From positions 1 to 64,000 of the forward strand of contig JBDTOX010000163.1 of the NCBI GenBank assembly GCA_039933015.1: a DNA stretch of 64,000 bases, read 5' to 3'. Below are positions 26,569 to 34,625 of the stretch, in pieces (position 1 is the stretch's first letter; each line of letters starts with the position of its first letter). The position numbers and the translations under genes were made by a program. The DNA is from JBDTOX01 sp039933015 (lineage in GTDB: Bacteria; Pseudomonadota; Gammaproteobacteria; Burkholderiales; Methylophilaceae). The notes beneath the pieces were generated by a model that was given only the letters and a program-made list of their open reading frames with translations, had not been told where the DNA came from and did not search any database.

Positions 26569-26703
26569 GTTTGACTCCTTTACTGATGGCTCTGTTACTT
26601 ATGGCCTAGGCTTTATCGCTAAAGAAAATTCGCTTTAAACCGTAATTGACGTAGGCAAGTGTAGGAGTCAACCCAAACATTCAATCAGTGGATTAGCGCG
26701 GTA

Positions 26704-26726
26704 AAAACTCGACTTTTCCGAGTTTT
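26704..26726. other. Inverted repeat between divergent flgB and flgA
   Basis: A perfect 8 bp inverted repeat, arms AAAACTCG (26704-26711) and CGAGTTTT (26719-26726), with a 7 nt loop. The A-run before and T-run after give it the look of a bidirectional intrinsic terminator. However, it lies upstream of both genes, where a terminator would only block read-in. It could instead be an operator for the divergent flg promoters. Function unknown. Confidence 0.4.
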
Positions 26727-26849
26727 GCTGGTCAGGCACGTCAGTAAAATGCAATGAGGCAATTTTCCCTCCACTAAAATGAATGCGCCATGGCGAAACT
26801 CAACATAGCGGAATGCACCATACCAAAACGCAGCATACACAGCGTGACC

Positions 26850-27566
26850 ATGCGCCGTGTCGCGACCCTGCTTTTAGCGGGCATTGCGCTCCACCTGCTG
26901 AGCGCAACCGTGCATGCCCAGCCTTCTTCTGCAGAGTTCGCACGCCAGGACCAGAAAGTCATACGCCAGAAAGTTGAAGAGTTTCTGCTGACGCAAAACA
27001 TGGGCTCGCCGGGTGAAGTCAAGGTCAGCGCAGGAAAAATAGACAGCCGCGTCAATCTGCCACAATGTGCATCACTGGAAGCTTTCCTGCCCACAGGCAG
27101 CCGCGCCTGGGGCAAAACTACGGTCGGCGTACGCTGCGCCTATCCTGGCGCATGGACCATCTATGTGCAGGCCACGGTCTCTATCGTGGCGGACTATTTA
27201 GTGGCAGCACATCCTCTGCCGCAAGGCCGCATGATCGGACCGGAAGATGTGTTTGCGGTAAAAGGCGACCTGACTACCCTGCCTCCCGGTATCTTTACTA
27301 ACGCATCACAGGCTATCGGCCGCACGGTAGGCATATCGCTCACGGCCGGCAGCGTGCTGCGCCGCGATATGTTGCGTGAGCAACTAGCGGTGCAACAAGG
27401 CCAAACAGTGCGCCTGCTTACTAGCGGCCATGGCTTCCGTATCAGCAGCGAAGGTTATGCGCTGGCAAATGCAAGTGATGGCCAGGTAGTGCAAGCCAGA
27501 GCGTCAAATGGGCAAGTAGTCGCGGGTATAGCCAGAAATGGCGGGCAAATTGAAGTCAGTTATTGA
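26850..27566 (+). CDS. flgA: P-ring assembly chaperone FlgA
   Basis: FlgA is a periplasmic chaperone for FlgI. The protein has a signal peptide (MRRVATLLLAGIALHLLSATVHA) and then the SAF-type domain pair. The C-terminal part shows VVAAHPLPQGRMIGPEDVF, IGRTVGISLTAGSVLRRDMLREQLAVQQGQTVRLLTSGHGFRISSEGYALANASDGQVVQARASNGQVV, typical of FlgA. The ATG at 26850 gives 238 residues with a clean signal peptide; an earlier in-frame ATG at 26790 would add 20 residues and spoil it. Neither has a clear ribosome site. Divergent from flgB. Confidence 0.92.
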   Translation: MRRVATLLLAGIALHLLSATVHAQPSSAEFARQDQKVIRQKVEEFLLTQNMGSPGEVKVSAGKIDSRVNLPQCASLEAFLPTGSRAWGKTTVGVRCAYPGAWTIYVQATVSIVADYLVAAHPLPQGRMIGPEDVFAVKGDLTTLPPGIFTNASQAIGRTVGISLTAGSVLRRDMLREQLAVQQGQTVRLLTSGHGFRISSEGYALANASDGQVVQARASNGQVVAGIARNGGQIEVSY

Positions 27567-27614
27567 TATGCCCGGCCACTGGCAATGTATTGGGCTGCAT
27601 TGATTTATTGGTGT

Positions 27615-27641
27615 TAAAGTTTTTCAATATGCTGTCGTTAT
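27615..27641 (+). promoter_or_regulatory. Sigma-28 (FliA) promoter of flgM
   Basis: The -35 box TAAAGTTT (27615-27622) is a perfect match to the sigma-28 consensus. After an 11 nt spacer (27623-27633) the -10 box GTCGTTAT (27634-27641) matches GCCGATAA at 5 of 8. It ends 51 nt before the flgM ATG. Transcription of flgM by the sigma factor that FlgM itself inhibits is a known feedback loop; here it is supported by the motif and its position. Confidence 0.75.
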
Positions 27642-27692
27642 AAGTGCATAACATCATGCAGCACTATTCAAGAATTTTGTAGGAGTTTGACC

Positions 27693-27998
27693 ATGAAAAT
27701 CGATGACGCACTCAAACAGGTCAGCGCCATTACGACAGGCAGCCAGGAGACAAAATCCTCCAAGACTGCCAACAAAGCCAGCAGTGGCTCAGCAGCAGAG
27801 AATGTCACGCTTTCGCCTGCATCTTCCCAATTACGGGCGCTGGCAAGCAATCTTGGCAGCGAGAGCGTTTTTGACGAGATCAAAGTAGCCGAAATCAAAT
27901 CGGCTATTGCTGGCGGGGAGTTCAAGGTAAATACCGACAAAGTAGCCGAGGGCTTGATCAACTCGGTAAAAGAATTGCTCACGGCACAAAAACCCTGA
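27693..27998 (+). CDS. flgM: Anti-sigma-28 factor FlgM
   Basis: FlgM binds FliA until the hook is complete, then is exported, releasing late gene transcription. The 101-residue protein starts MKIDDALKQVSAI. Its C-terminal half has the sigma-28-binding pattern: VTLSPASSQLRALASNL, FDEIKVAEIKSAIAGGEFKVNTDKVAEGLINSVKELL. The first half is low-complexity Ser/Ala/Lys, consistent with an exported, largely unfolded protein. AGGAG lies 7 nt before the ATG at 27693; an in-frame TTG at 27687 is not preferred. flgN follows 55 nt later. Confidence 0.95.
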   Translation: MKIDDALKQVSAITTGSQETKSSKTANKASSGSAAENVTLSPASSQLRALASNLGSESVFDEIKVAEIKSAIAGGEFKVNTDKVAEGLINSVKELLTAQKP

Positions 27999-28053
27999 AA
28001 CCAAAACCTCTGAAATTAAAAAATCAGCAAAAAACTCTATAAAAGCCATCTAC

Positions 28054-28509
28054 ATGACGACGTTGAATTTAAGTGAGGAATCCAGGACTGTCGAACAGCT
28101 CGCCGCAGTGATGCTGAAAGAACAGGACGATCTCATCAAAGCCAACATTGAGAACATACCAAGCCTGCTGGAAGAAAAGTCCCAACTGTTACAACAGCTC
28201 AGCCAACTTGCCTATCAACGCTATCAGCAACTGGCAGGATTGGGGTTCGAAGCCAGTGAGCAGGGCATGCAAGCGTGGGCTAAATCAAACAAGGATCCAT
28301 TACTGGATTCTGCATGGGAAAAATTACGCCGGTCCCTGGAAAGAACGCGTGAACTGAATCGCCTGAATGGCCTGCTCATCAATAAGTACTTAACACGCAA
28401 TCAGCAGACCCTGCAGGCTCTGCAGGAAAATTCCGGCACACCCAACCTTTACGGCCCTAACGGCCAGACTACCTCGCATAGCCAGCTACGCAGTCACATC
28501 ATAGGCTAA
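28054..28509 (+). CDS. flgN: FlgN family export chaperone
   Basis: FlgN is the export chaperone for FlgK and FlgL. The 151-residue protein is helical, with VEQLAAVMLKEQDDLIKANIENIPSLLEEKSQLLQQLSQLAYQRYQQL near residues 10-58, the FlgN pattern of an N-terminal L..E...L...d...l..l...K..L. A second helix pair follows (LRRSLERTRELNRLNGLLINKYLTRNQQTLQAL), then a polar tail with YGPNGQT, also usual. The position after flgM matches the flgA-flgM-flgN arrangement. Confidence 0.92.
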   Translation: MTTLNLSEESRTVEQLAAVMLKEQDDLIKANIENIPSLLEEKSQLLQQLSQLAYQRYQQLAGLGFEASEQGMQAWAKSNKDPLLDSAWEKLRRSLERTRELNRLNGLLINKYLTRNQQTLQALQENSGTPNLYGPNGQTTSHSQLRSHIIG

Positions 28510-28737
28510 GCCCTTCCCGCAATCCTGCTGATGACCGCTTCTGCGGCCTGATTGCATAAGTTCCGTACCTCCTTCGCCTGCCACCAAGTCACGACCCAGA
28601 TTAGCCAGAGCGCATCTTTGCGTTACACGCGCTGTCGCAACACAAGCGCGTCACAAATATAAATGTTGACCAAATTATTTTCATATGGTAAGAAACAAGA
28701 GGGGCTTGGTAATTTTTACCCTGTGGAGGAAAACATT

Positions 28738-29256
28738 ATGAGACGTAAATTAGAGTTCATGTTTCCGGATGTCAAAACCGCCCGCCATGCATGGAAAGAG
28801 ATGCTACTCGCTTGTATAGAGGATAAGCATATTCATTTTCTGGCAAAACCCGGCACCAACCTTGGCAAGCTACACCCGGCAAATATCCTGGAAAGAACCG
28901 ACACTATTCACGAAGGAGAGTGGGGTGTTCTGATCGGGGCTGGGCTGGGACTATTGGCAGGTATGCTGGCGCTGGCCTTCCCGCCTTGGTACACGAGCCT
29001 GCACTGGAGCGGCATTCTGGCCATCACCACGGCTTTTGGAGCAATCGCCGGAGCTATAGGTATGGCGTTGCTGGGGGTCAATCTATCCAACTCGGATTTG
29101 GATGCCCTTCAGGACAGGATAGCGCAAGGTGAGGTATTGATGATTGTGTCAGTGCCATTCCATCGGGTGAAGGAAATCCGCCAGATTGTCGATAGGCTGC
29201 ATCTGCATGCTCAGTATTATGGTGTTTGGCCTGCCAAGCACCCGGTATTTCCATAG
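28738..29256 (+). CDS. DUF1269-like membrane protein
   Basis: A 172-residue protein with a soluble N-terminal part (MRRKLEFMFPDVKTARHAWKEMLLACIEDKHIHFLA), two closely spaced glycine-rich membrane segments about residues 64-87 and 94-116 (GVLIGAGLGLLAGMLALAFPPW; GILAITTAFGAIAGAIGMALLG), and a C-terminal domain (SDLDALQDRIAQGEVLMIVSVPFHRVKEI). This layout matches small DUF1269-type membrane proteins of unknown function. The ATG at 28738 follows a strong GGAGG at 28725; an upstream in-frame ATG at 28663 lacks this. It separates flgN from the oxidase genes and has no known flagellar role. Confidence 0.75.
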   Translation: MRRKLEFMFPDVKTARHAWKEMLLACIEDKHIHFLAKPGTNLGKLHPANILERTDTIHEGEWGVLIGAGLGLLAGMLALAFPPWYTSLHWSGILAITTAFGAIAGAIGMALLGVNLSNSDLDALQDRIAQGEVLMIVSVPFHRVKEIRQIVDRLHLHAQYYGVWPAKHPVFP

Positions 29257-29270
29257 CAGGATTGGCTTTG

Positions 29271-29323
29271 ACGAGAAGTCAAAGGCATACAGCGTTGCGG
29301 TATGCCTTTGACTTCATTCTCGT
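29271..29323. terminator. Long hairpin between convergent DUF1269-like gene and coxC
   Basis: A perfect 15 bp stem (29276-29290 with 29300-29314) with a 9 nt loop. It is extended by an outer ACGAG/CTCGT pair (29271-29275 with 29319-29323) across a 4 nt bulge. It sits between two convergent genes, where a bidirectional terminator is expected. There is no strong T-run on either side, so efficiency is uncertain and it may act as an RNA end-protecting hairpin. Confidence 0.6.
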
Positions 29324-29423
29324 TAAATAAGCCACCTTTACCGCACAAGTGCTTTGGGTGCTGGTATCGCCCCGAGTTTTTCCACAAACAGCCCCCCCGT
29401 TTATGCTCTGAGTTGCGCTGGCA

Positions 29424-30260
29424 TTAAAGCCAATAAACAAATACAAACAATATCAGCCACACCACATCCACAAAGTGCCAATACCACGATACCGCCGCAA
29501 ATGCGAAATGCTCTTGTTGTTCGGGCGCGAAGTGCCCGGCAAGGACGCGCAGCAGAATCACGCTAAGCATAATGATGCCCAGCGTGACATGTAGCCCATG
29601 AAAGCCGGTGAGCATAAAGAAAGTAGTGCCATAAATGCCGGTATGCAGGCTGAAATCGGCTGACATGTACTCGTACGCTTGCAACCCGGTAAAGGTAATG
29701 CCAAGCAGAATGGTCAGCACGAGCCCGAGCTTGAGCTGCATGCGGTTATTTTTTATCAAGCCCCAGTGCGCCCAGGTTACTGTTGCGCCAGAACTTAGCA
29801 GAATCAACGTGTTAATGGCAGGAATACCCCATGCCGCCATCGGCGTGAACGCAGTATGCGCGCCGGGGCCAGCGGTCGGCCAGGTGGCAACGTAGTCCGG
29901 CCATAACAAAGGGGTATTGCCCAGCCAAGGCACGGCGATGTTACGCGCATAGAACAGTGCGCCAAAGAAGGCCGCAAAAAACATCACTTCAGAAAAAATG
30001 AACCAGCCCATGCCCCAGCGGTAAGAGCGGTCAACCTGAAGATTGAAGTGACCACTCAGACTCTCGCGAATCACCGCGCCAAACCAGCCAAACAGCATGC
30101 CGACCAGGATCAGCGCTCCAACCATCATAAGATAAGGCCCAGACTTGAAATGGTTCAATAGCAGCACGAACCCGCCAGCCAGGAAGAGTAGCGCAATTGA
30201 ACCGATAATCGGCCAGTAGGATGGTGCTGGCAGATAATAGTGTTGTGCATGCGTTTTCAT
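29424..30260 (-). CDS. coxC: Cytochrome c oxidase subunit III
   Basis: CoxC is the core membrane subunit III of an aa3-type oxidase. The 278-residue protein starts MKTHAQHYYLPAPSYWPIIGSIALLFLAGG and has seven hydrophobic segments. Characteristic motifs are DRSYRWGMGWFIFSEVMFFAAFFGALFYARNIAVPWLG, MLTGFHGLHVTLGIIML and WYWHFVDVVWLILFVFVYWL (the end). The ATG 30260 has AAGGGGAA upstream; an in-frame start further upstream would run into coxA and lacks similarity. It follows coxA by 19 nt. No ctaG assembly gene lies between coxA and coxC, unlike many proteobacterial cox operons. Confidence 0.96.
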   Translation of the reverse strand: MKTHAQHYYLPAPSYWPIIGSIALLFLAGGFVLLLNHFKSGPYLMMVGALILVGMLFGWFGAVIRESLSGHFNLQVDRSYRWGMGWFIFSEVMFFAAFFGALFYARNIAVPWLGNTPLLWPDYVATWPTAGPGAHTAFTPMAAWGIPAINTLILLSSGATVTWAHWGLIKNNRMQLKLGLVLTILLGITFTGLQAYEYMSADFSLHTGIYGTTFFMLTGFHGLHVTLGIIMLSVILLRVLAGHFAPEQQEHFAFAAVSWYWHFVDVVWLILFVFVYWL

Positions 30261-30279
30261 GAATGTTCCCCTTATTATC

Positions 30280-31872
30280 TTATTTGACCACCGGTGCGGT
30301 TTCAAAGGTGTGATAGGGCGGTGGCGAAGCCAGTGTCCATTCCAGCGTATCTGCACCCTCCCACGGCTTATTGCCGGCCTTGGCACCACCGCGGATACAC
30401 TTGATCACCACATAGAGGAACAGCAACTGGCTGCCACCGAGGACAAAAGCGCCAATCGAGGAAATCATATTGAAATTGGCAAACTGCAGCGCATAGTCCG
30501 GGATGCGACGCGGCATGCCGGCCAGCCCGGTAAAGTGCATGGGGAAAAAGGTCACGTTGAAGGCGATGGTGGTCAGCCAGAAATGCCATTGACCCAGCCG
30601 CTCATCATACATATGCCCGGTCCACTTCGGCAGCCAGTAATAGACTCCAGCCATGATGGACATCGCAGCGCCGGAAAACAGCACGTAATGGAAATGCGCC
30701 ACCACGTAATAAGTATCCTGCAACTGTATATCCACCGGCACGATGGCCAGCACCAGACCACTAAAGCCGCCGATGGTGAACAGGCACACCACTGCGACAG
30801 AAAACAGCATGGGGGTCTCAAACGTAAGCGAACCACGCCACATCGTCGCCACCCAATTGAATACCTTAACCCCGGTCGGTACCGCGATTAGCATGGTGGT
30901 ATACATAAAGAACAACTGACCCGCCACCGGCATGCCTACCGTGAACATGTGGTGCGCCCACACCACGAACGACAGCAGGGCGATTGAAGCGGTGGCATAG
31001 ACCATGGCGTGATAACCGAACAGCGGCTTGCGCGAGAAGGTCGGGATAATAGTGGAGAGAATGCCAAACGCCGGCAGAATCATGATGTAAACCTCGGGGT
31101 GGCCGAAAAACCAGAACAGGTGCTGGAACATGACCGGGTCGCCGCCGCCCGCCGCATTAAAGAAAGAGGTGCCGAAGTGGCGGTCGGTGAGTAGCATGGT
31201 CAGCGCCCCGGCCAGCACCGGCATGGCCGCGAGCAGCAGGAAGGCAGTGATGAGCCAGGTCCACACAAACATCGGCATTTTCATCATGGTCATGCCGGGG
31301 GCGCGCATGTTGATGATGGTAGTAATGATATTGATCGAGCCAATAATGGATGACAGCCCCAGAACATGCAGGGCGAGGATGGTCATATCATAGGCGATGC
31401 CGCCCTGGATGAAGAGCGGCGGGTACATTGTCCAGCCGCCCGCAGCGGACCCGCCAGGCACGAGCAGGGAAGATATCAGTAGTGTAAAACCCACCGGCAG
31501 CAGCCAGAAACTCCAGTTGTTAAGCCGAGGGAATGCCATATCCGGCGCGCCTATCATCAGCGGCACCTGCCAGTTGGCGAAACCCACGAAGGCCGGCATG
31601 ATGGCACCAAAAATCATGATCAAGCCGTGCAAGGTGGTGAACTGGTTAAACAGCGCCGGCTGTAGAAACTGCAAGCCCGGCTGGAACAGTTCTGCGCGGA
31701 TCAGCATGGCCAGCGCCCCGGCGAATAGGAACATCAGGAAGCTAAGCCACAGATAGAGGGTGCCAATGTCCTTGTGGTTGGTAGTCGTCACCCATCGTAA
31801 CATGCCGCGGGGATGAGCCCATCCTGCAGGATGGGCTGATTCATGAGTGGCGTGCACAGTTTCGGTAGCCAT
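30280..31872 (-). CDS. coxA: Cytochrome c oxidase subunit I
   Basis: CoxA binds heme a, heme a3 and CuB and reduces oxygen. The 530-residue protein has about twelve membrane helices. Visible signatures are TTTNHKDIGTLYLW near the N-terminus, WFFGHPEVYIMILPAFGI with the CuB His and the cross-linked Tyr, WAHHMFTVGM with the CuB His pair, and YYVVAHFHYVLFSGA with the heme His residues. This set marks an A-type heme-copper oxidase. It lies 40 nt after coxB and before coxC. Confidence 0.98.
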   Translation of the reverse strand: MATETVHATHESAHPAGWAHPRGMLRWVTTTNHKDIGTLYLWLSFLMFLFAGALAMLIRAELFQPGLQFLQPALFNQFTTLHGLIMIFGAIMPAFVGFANWQVPLMIGAPDMAFPRLNNWSFWLLPVGFTLLISSLLVPGGSAAGGWTMYPPLFIQGGIAYDMTILALHVLGLSSIIGSINIITTIINMRAPGMTMMKMPMFVWTWLITAFLLLAAMPVLAGALTMLLTDRHFGTSFFNAAGGGDPVMFQHLFWFFGHPEVYIMILPAFGILSTIIPTFSRKPLFGYHAMVYATASIALLSFVVWAHHMFTVGMPVAGQLFFMYTTMLIAVPTGVKVFNWVATMWRGSLTFETPMLFSVAVVCLFTIGGFSGLVLAIVPVDIQLQDTYYVVAHFHYVLFSGAAMSIMAGVYYWLPKWTGHMYDERLGQWHFWLTTIAFNVTFFPMHFTGLAGMPRRIPDYALQFANFNMISSIGAFVLGGSQLLFLYVVIKCIRGGAKAGNKPWEGADTLEWTLASPPPYHTFETAPVVK

Positions 31873-31912
31873 TGCTGTCTCCTTATGCAGTTTTACTTCT
31901 TGTTTGCACTAT

Positions 31913-33094
31913 TTATTTACGCAGCGCTTTAACTTCCAGCGGCTGAATCACATCACCGGTCTGGTTGCCCCAACTATTGCGCTCGTAGGTAATGACGGCA
32001 GCGATATCCAGATCGGATAATTGCTTAATAAAGGCCTGCATGGCGCTACCTGGGATGCCATGCATGACAATGTCGAGATGGTGCTCCTTGCTTCCAAGCA
32101 CAATCTTGCCGTCTTTCCAGAAGCCGCGTTCAGCCAGGGGGGCCGTCATCTGTTCAGGGGCCGCAAAATCGGCACCGCCAATCAATGGTGGAAAAGCTCC
32201 AGCCAGGCCGCGGCCGTCAGCCTGATGACACATGGCGCAGTTGGCTGCGTATATCTGCGCGCCACGCGCCTTCAGCTCTGCAAGCGTGTAGGTTTTGCTG
32301 GCCGCCTCAGCCGCCGCCACAACACTGGCTTTCTGCTCTTGCAGCCAAACGGCATACTTCGCTGGAGGCAGCGCCTCCACCACGATAGGCATGAAGCCAT
32401 GGCCTACGCCGCACAGTTCGGCGCACTGGCCACGATAAGTGCCAGGGTTATCGACGCGGATCCATGCCTCTTTAATAAAACCGGGAATAGCATCCTGCTT
32501 GACACCAAACTGTGGTACCCACCAAGAGTGGATTACATCATCAGCAGTGACCAGCAGCCGGACTTTCTTGCCAGTGGGCACCACCAGCGGGCGATCGGTT
32601 TCCAGCAGGTAGTGCGCCTCCTTTGCCACCTGGTTATTTATCTGCGACTGCGGGGTCGACAGGCTGCTGATGTAGCGCACCCCTTCACCCATGTACTCAT
32701 ATTCCCATTTCCATTGATGGCCAGTAATCTTGATACTCATATCCGAGGCGCTGGTGTCCTTCATGTCCAGAATCACTTTGGTGGCCGGATACGCCATACC
32801 GGCCAGTATCAGGAACGGAATAATGGACCAGACGATCTCCAGCGTCTTGTGCTCATGGAACTGCGCGGCTTGATGTCCCTGAGACTTGCGGTGTTTGTAG
32901 AGCGAATAGAACATGATCCCGAAGACAATGACGAAAATCACCACACACACCAGCAAAATCAGCGTGTGCAGGTCATAAATCTGTCGGGCTGTTATAGTTG
33001 CCGGTAGCTGCAGGTTGTAAAGATTGTCAGGGGAACTATTGCCTGACCGCAGACACAAAAAGATCCCCGACGCGTGAAACAGAAACTTTCCCAT
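31913..33094 (-). CDS. coxB: Cytochrome c oxidase subunit II with fused cytochrome c domain
   Basis: CoxB receives electrons at the CuA centre. The 393-residue protein has two membrane helices (about 45-65 and 86-105), then the cupredoxin domain with H189 and the CuA loop C224-AEL-C228-GVGH-GFM (ligands H232, M235). A C-terminal cytochrome c domain carries CAMCH at 286-290 and ends near 380. This is the caa3-type layout. The first 22 residues are not a typical CoxB leader; the conserved part begins at YNLQLPATITARQIYDLH. The ATG has AAAGGGCGG upstream. It lies 12 nt after the DUF2244 gene. Confidence 0.96.
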   Translation of the reverse strand: MGKFLFHASGIFLCLRSGNSSPDNLYNLQLPATITARQIYDLHTLILLVCVVIFVIVFGIMFYSLYKHRKSQGHQAAQFHEHKTLEIVWSIIPFLILAGMAYPATKVILDMKDTSASDMSIKITGHQWKWEYEYMGEGVRYISSLSTPQSQINNQVAKEAHYLLETDRPLVVPTGKKVRLLVTADDVIHSWWVPQFGVKQDAIPGFIKEAWIRVDNPGTYRGQCAELCGVGHGFMPIVVEALPPAKYAVWLQEQKASVVAAAEAASKTYTLAELKARGAQIYAANCAMCHQADGRGLAGAFPPLIGGADFAAPEQMTAPLAERGFWKDGKIVLGSKEHHLDIVMHGIPGSAMQAFIKQLSDLDIAAVITYERNSWGNQTGDVIQPLEVKALRK

Positions 33095-33106
33095 ATGACC
33101 GCCCTT

Positions 33107-33595
33107 TCAAATGGATGCCTGAAAGCCTCCAAAGCGAGACTTGAGCTGCTTTCCAATGTCATAACGTTCTTTACCGCTAAGAAAATTTCCGAATTCAATC
33201 TCTCTGCCGTGAGAGCGTAAGGCCAGGCGACGGCAGCCGCCACCCGGCTGACAATCCATCACCACGCGCGCCCAGTAACAGTTAAGCTCCCAGTGGTAGT
33301 CATGATCGGGATCATGCCGCTCCACCACGATCTTGCCGTCATCTATGGTCAGGCGTTCATAATCGCCTGCATGACGACAGGTGTAACCGAAGCCCCAGCC
33401 CAGCCCCAACAACTCAAGCCCGGAAAAAAACAGTACCGGCCAGGCGCCGAGCATGGTAAAGACCAAGGCAACACTAAGGGAGATAAAAGCAATGAAGGAG
33501 AAGACACAAGCACAGGCCGCCGGGGGCAATGAACAATTGGGCCTGGCAGTAATTGAGTAATGCTCTGATGCTGCCGTATTACAGACATCTAACAT
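33107..33595 (-). CDS. DUF2244 membrane protein
   Basis: A 162-residue protein with two adjacent membrane helices about residues 25-65, then a cytoplasmic domain with YERLTIDDGKIVVERHDPDHDYHWELN, W-ARVVMDC, LALRSHGREIEFGNFLSGKERYDIGKQLKSRF. This is the DUF2244 pattern, commonly found beside cytochrome oxidase genes in proteobacteria; its function is not established. The ATG at 33595 is chosen over an in-frame TTG at 33634. It is separated from coxB by 12 nt and is likely co-transcribed as the first gene of the oxidase operon. Confidence 0.8.
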   Translation of the reverse strand: MLDVCNTAASEHYSITARPNCSLPPAACACVFSFIAFISLSVALVFTMLGAWPVLFFSGLELLGLGWGFGYTCRHAGDYERLTIDDGKIVVERHDPDHDYHWELNCYWARVVMDCQPGGGCRRLALRSHGREIEFGNFLSGKERYDIGKQLKSRFGGFQASI

Positions 33596-33763
33596 ACGCC
33601 CCGCTTCTGTGGTAAAAACCACATTAACAAGCAATCAACTAATGCATGCAACTGATTCTATGCCTGCTTTTTTTAAAGTCAAGCCTTGTAGCTTGGCGGC
33701 CCATGCCGCACAGCTCGGCGCAGCCATGGCCAGCGCTTCAAGTGTGGGGAAATTAATCCAGGC

Positions 33764-34585
33764 TTACTGTTTGGGCGGCGCAATTTCAGACCAGTCTGTA
33801 GCGGGCTCAGACGGTATTGCATACAAGACACTAATCACCACCCTGCGGTTACGCGCCCTGCCCGCTGGGGTTGCGTTCTCACTGAGCGGCTGCACTGATC
33901 CATGCCCCACTACACTCAGACGATTTTCCGTAATACCTGCATCGGCAAACCAGCGTACTACGCGGCTTGCCCGCATTGCGGAGAGCTCCCAGTTGGAAGC
34001 GAACGTTGGGTTATTAATTGGCGTGTTATCTGTGTGGCCGGCAATTTCCAGCGCATGTGGATCAATCTTGAGTAATTGTGCAATCGTGTGTAAGGGCTGC
34101 AGGGAAGACGGGGCCAGTGTCACAGCGCCAGGGGCGAATAGCAGCGCATCGTGAATATCGATGCTAATACCCCGATTGGTCTGCATGATGTGTACTTTAT
34201 CCTGGCGCACCAACGGCTCCATGGCCTTGGCAAGATCAAGTGCCAGGCGCATCATCTGCTCGCGCTCGCGCAAACGCGCTTCCTGACGGCGCTTGACTGC
34301 TGGCAGCGGCGCAACCAAAGCACTGCCAACACCGTGGACTTGCAACAAGCCGCCCCGGCCCATGCCGCCGCCCTGATAATCAGACTGCTCTGGCATAATG
34401 GGCCGGCTTACCCCAAATGCATTGCCCAGCGATGATGAGAGTTGGCGATACTTGCCCAGGTTGACTGAAGACACCGCATACATCACGACAAAAAAGGCAA
34501 ACAGCAAGGTGATGAAATCGGCATAGGAAACCAGCCAGCGCTCATGGCTTTCGTGCTCTTCCTCCTGCCTCTTTTTTCTTCTCAT
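33764..34585 (-). CDS. motD: Flagellar motor stator protein MotD (MotB family)
   Basis: MotB-type subunits anchor the stator to peptidoglycan. The 273-residue protein has a basic, Glu-rich N-terminus, one membrane helix with the proton-accepting Asp in SYADFITLLFAFFVVMYAVSSVN, and an OmpA-like C-terminal domain (about 150-260) with LEIAGHTDNTPINNPTFASNWELSAMRASRVVRWF and GVSENRLSVVGHG-like sequence. The RRKKRQEEEHESHERWLVSYADF start and the flhF-flhG-fliA-motC context mark it as MotD rather than MotB. It lies 40 nt after motC. Confidence 0.93.
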   Translation of the reverse strand: MRRKKRQEEEHESHERWLVSYADFITLLFAFFVVMYAVSSVNLGKYRQLSSSLGNAFGVSRPIMPEQSDYQGGGMGRGGLLQVHGVGSALVAPLPAVKRRQEARLREREQMMRLALDLAKAMEPLVRQDKVHIMQTNRGISIDIHDALLFAPGAVTLAPSSLQPLHTIAQLLKIDPHALEIAGHTDNTPINNPTFASNWELSAMRASRVVRWFADAGITENRLSVVGHGSVQPLSENATPAGRARNRRVVISVLYAIPSEPATDWSEIAPPKQ

Positions 34586-34625
34586 AGATGCACTTTCAAC
34601 CCGCTCACTTTCCAGCTATTTTTGC

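Noticed and set aside
26613..26637. Sigma-28-like promoter for flgB (TAAA at 26634-26637, CGATAA at 26613-26618, minus strand)
   Set aside because: When the -35 and -10 boxes are aligned to consensus the spacer is 9 nt rather than 11, and the -35 is only 5 of 8; flgB is also expected to be an earlier class.
28627..28651. 7 bp inverted repeat ACGCGCT / AGCGCGT between flgN and the DUF1269-like gene
   Set aside because: Short, long loop, no T-run, and no other signal around it; could be chance.
32021..33007. Open frame of 328 codons on the plus strand opposite coxB
   Set aside because: CoxB is strongly conserved with intact copper and heme motifs; the opposite frame has no family features and is explained by codon bias of coxB.
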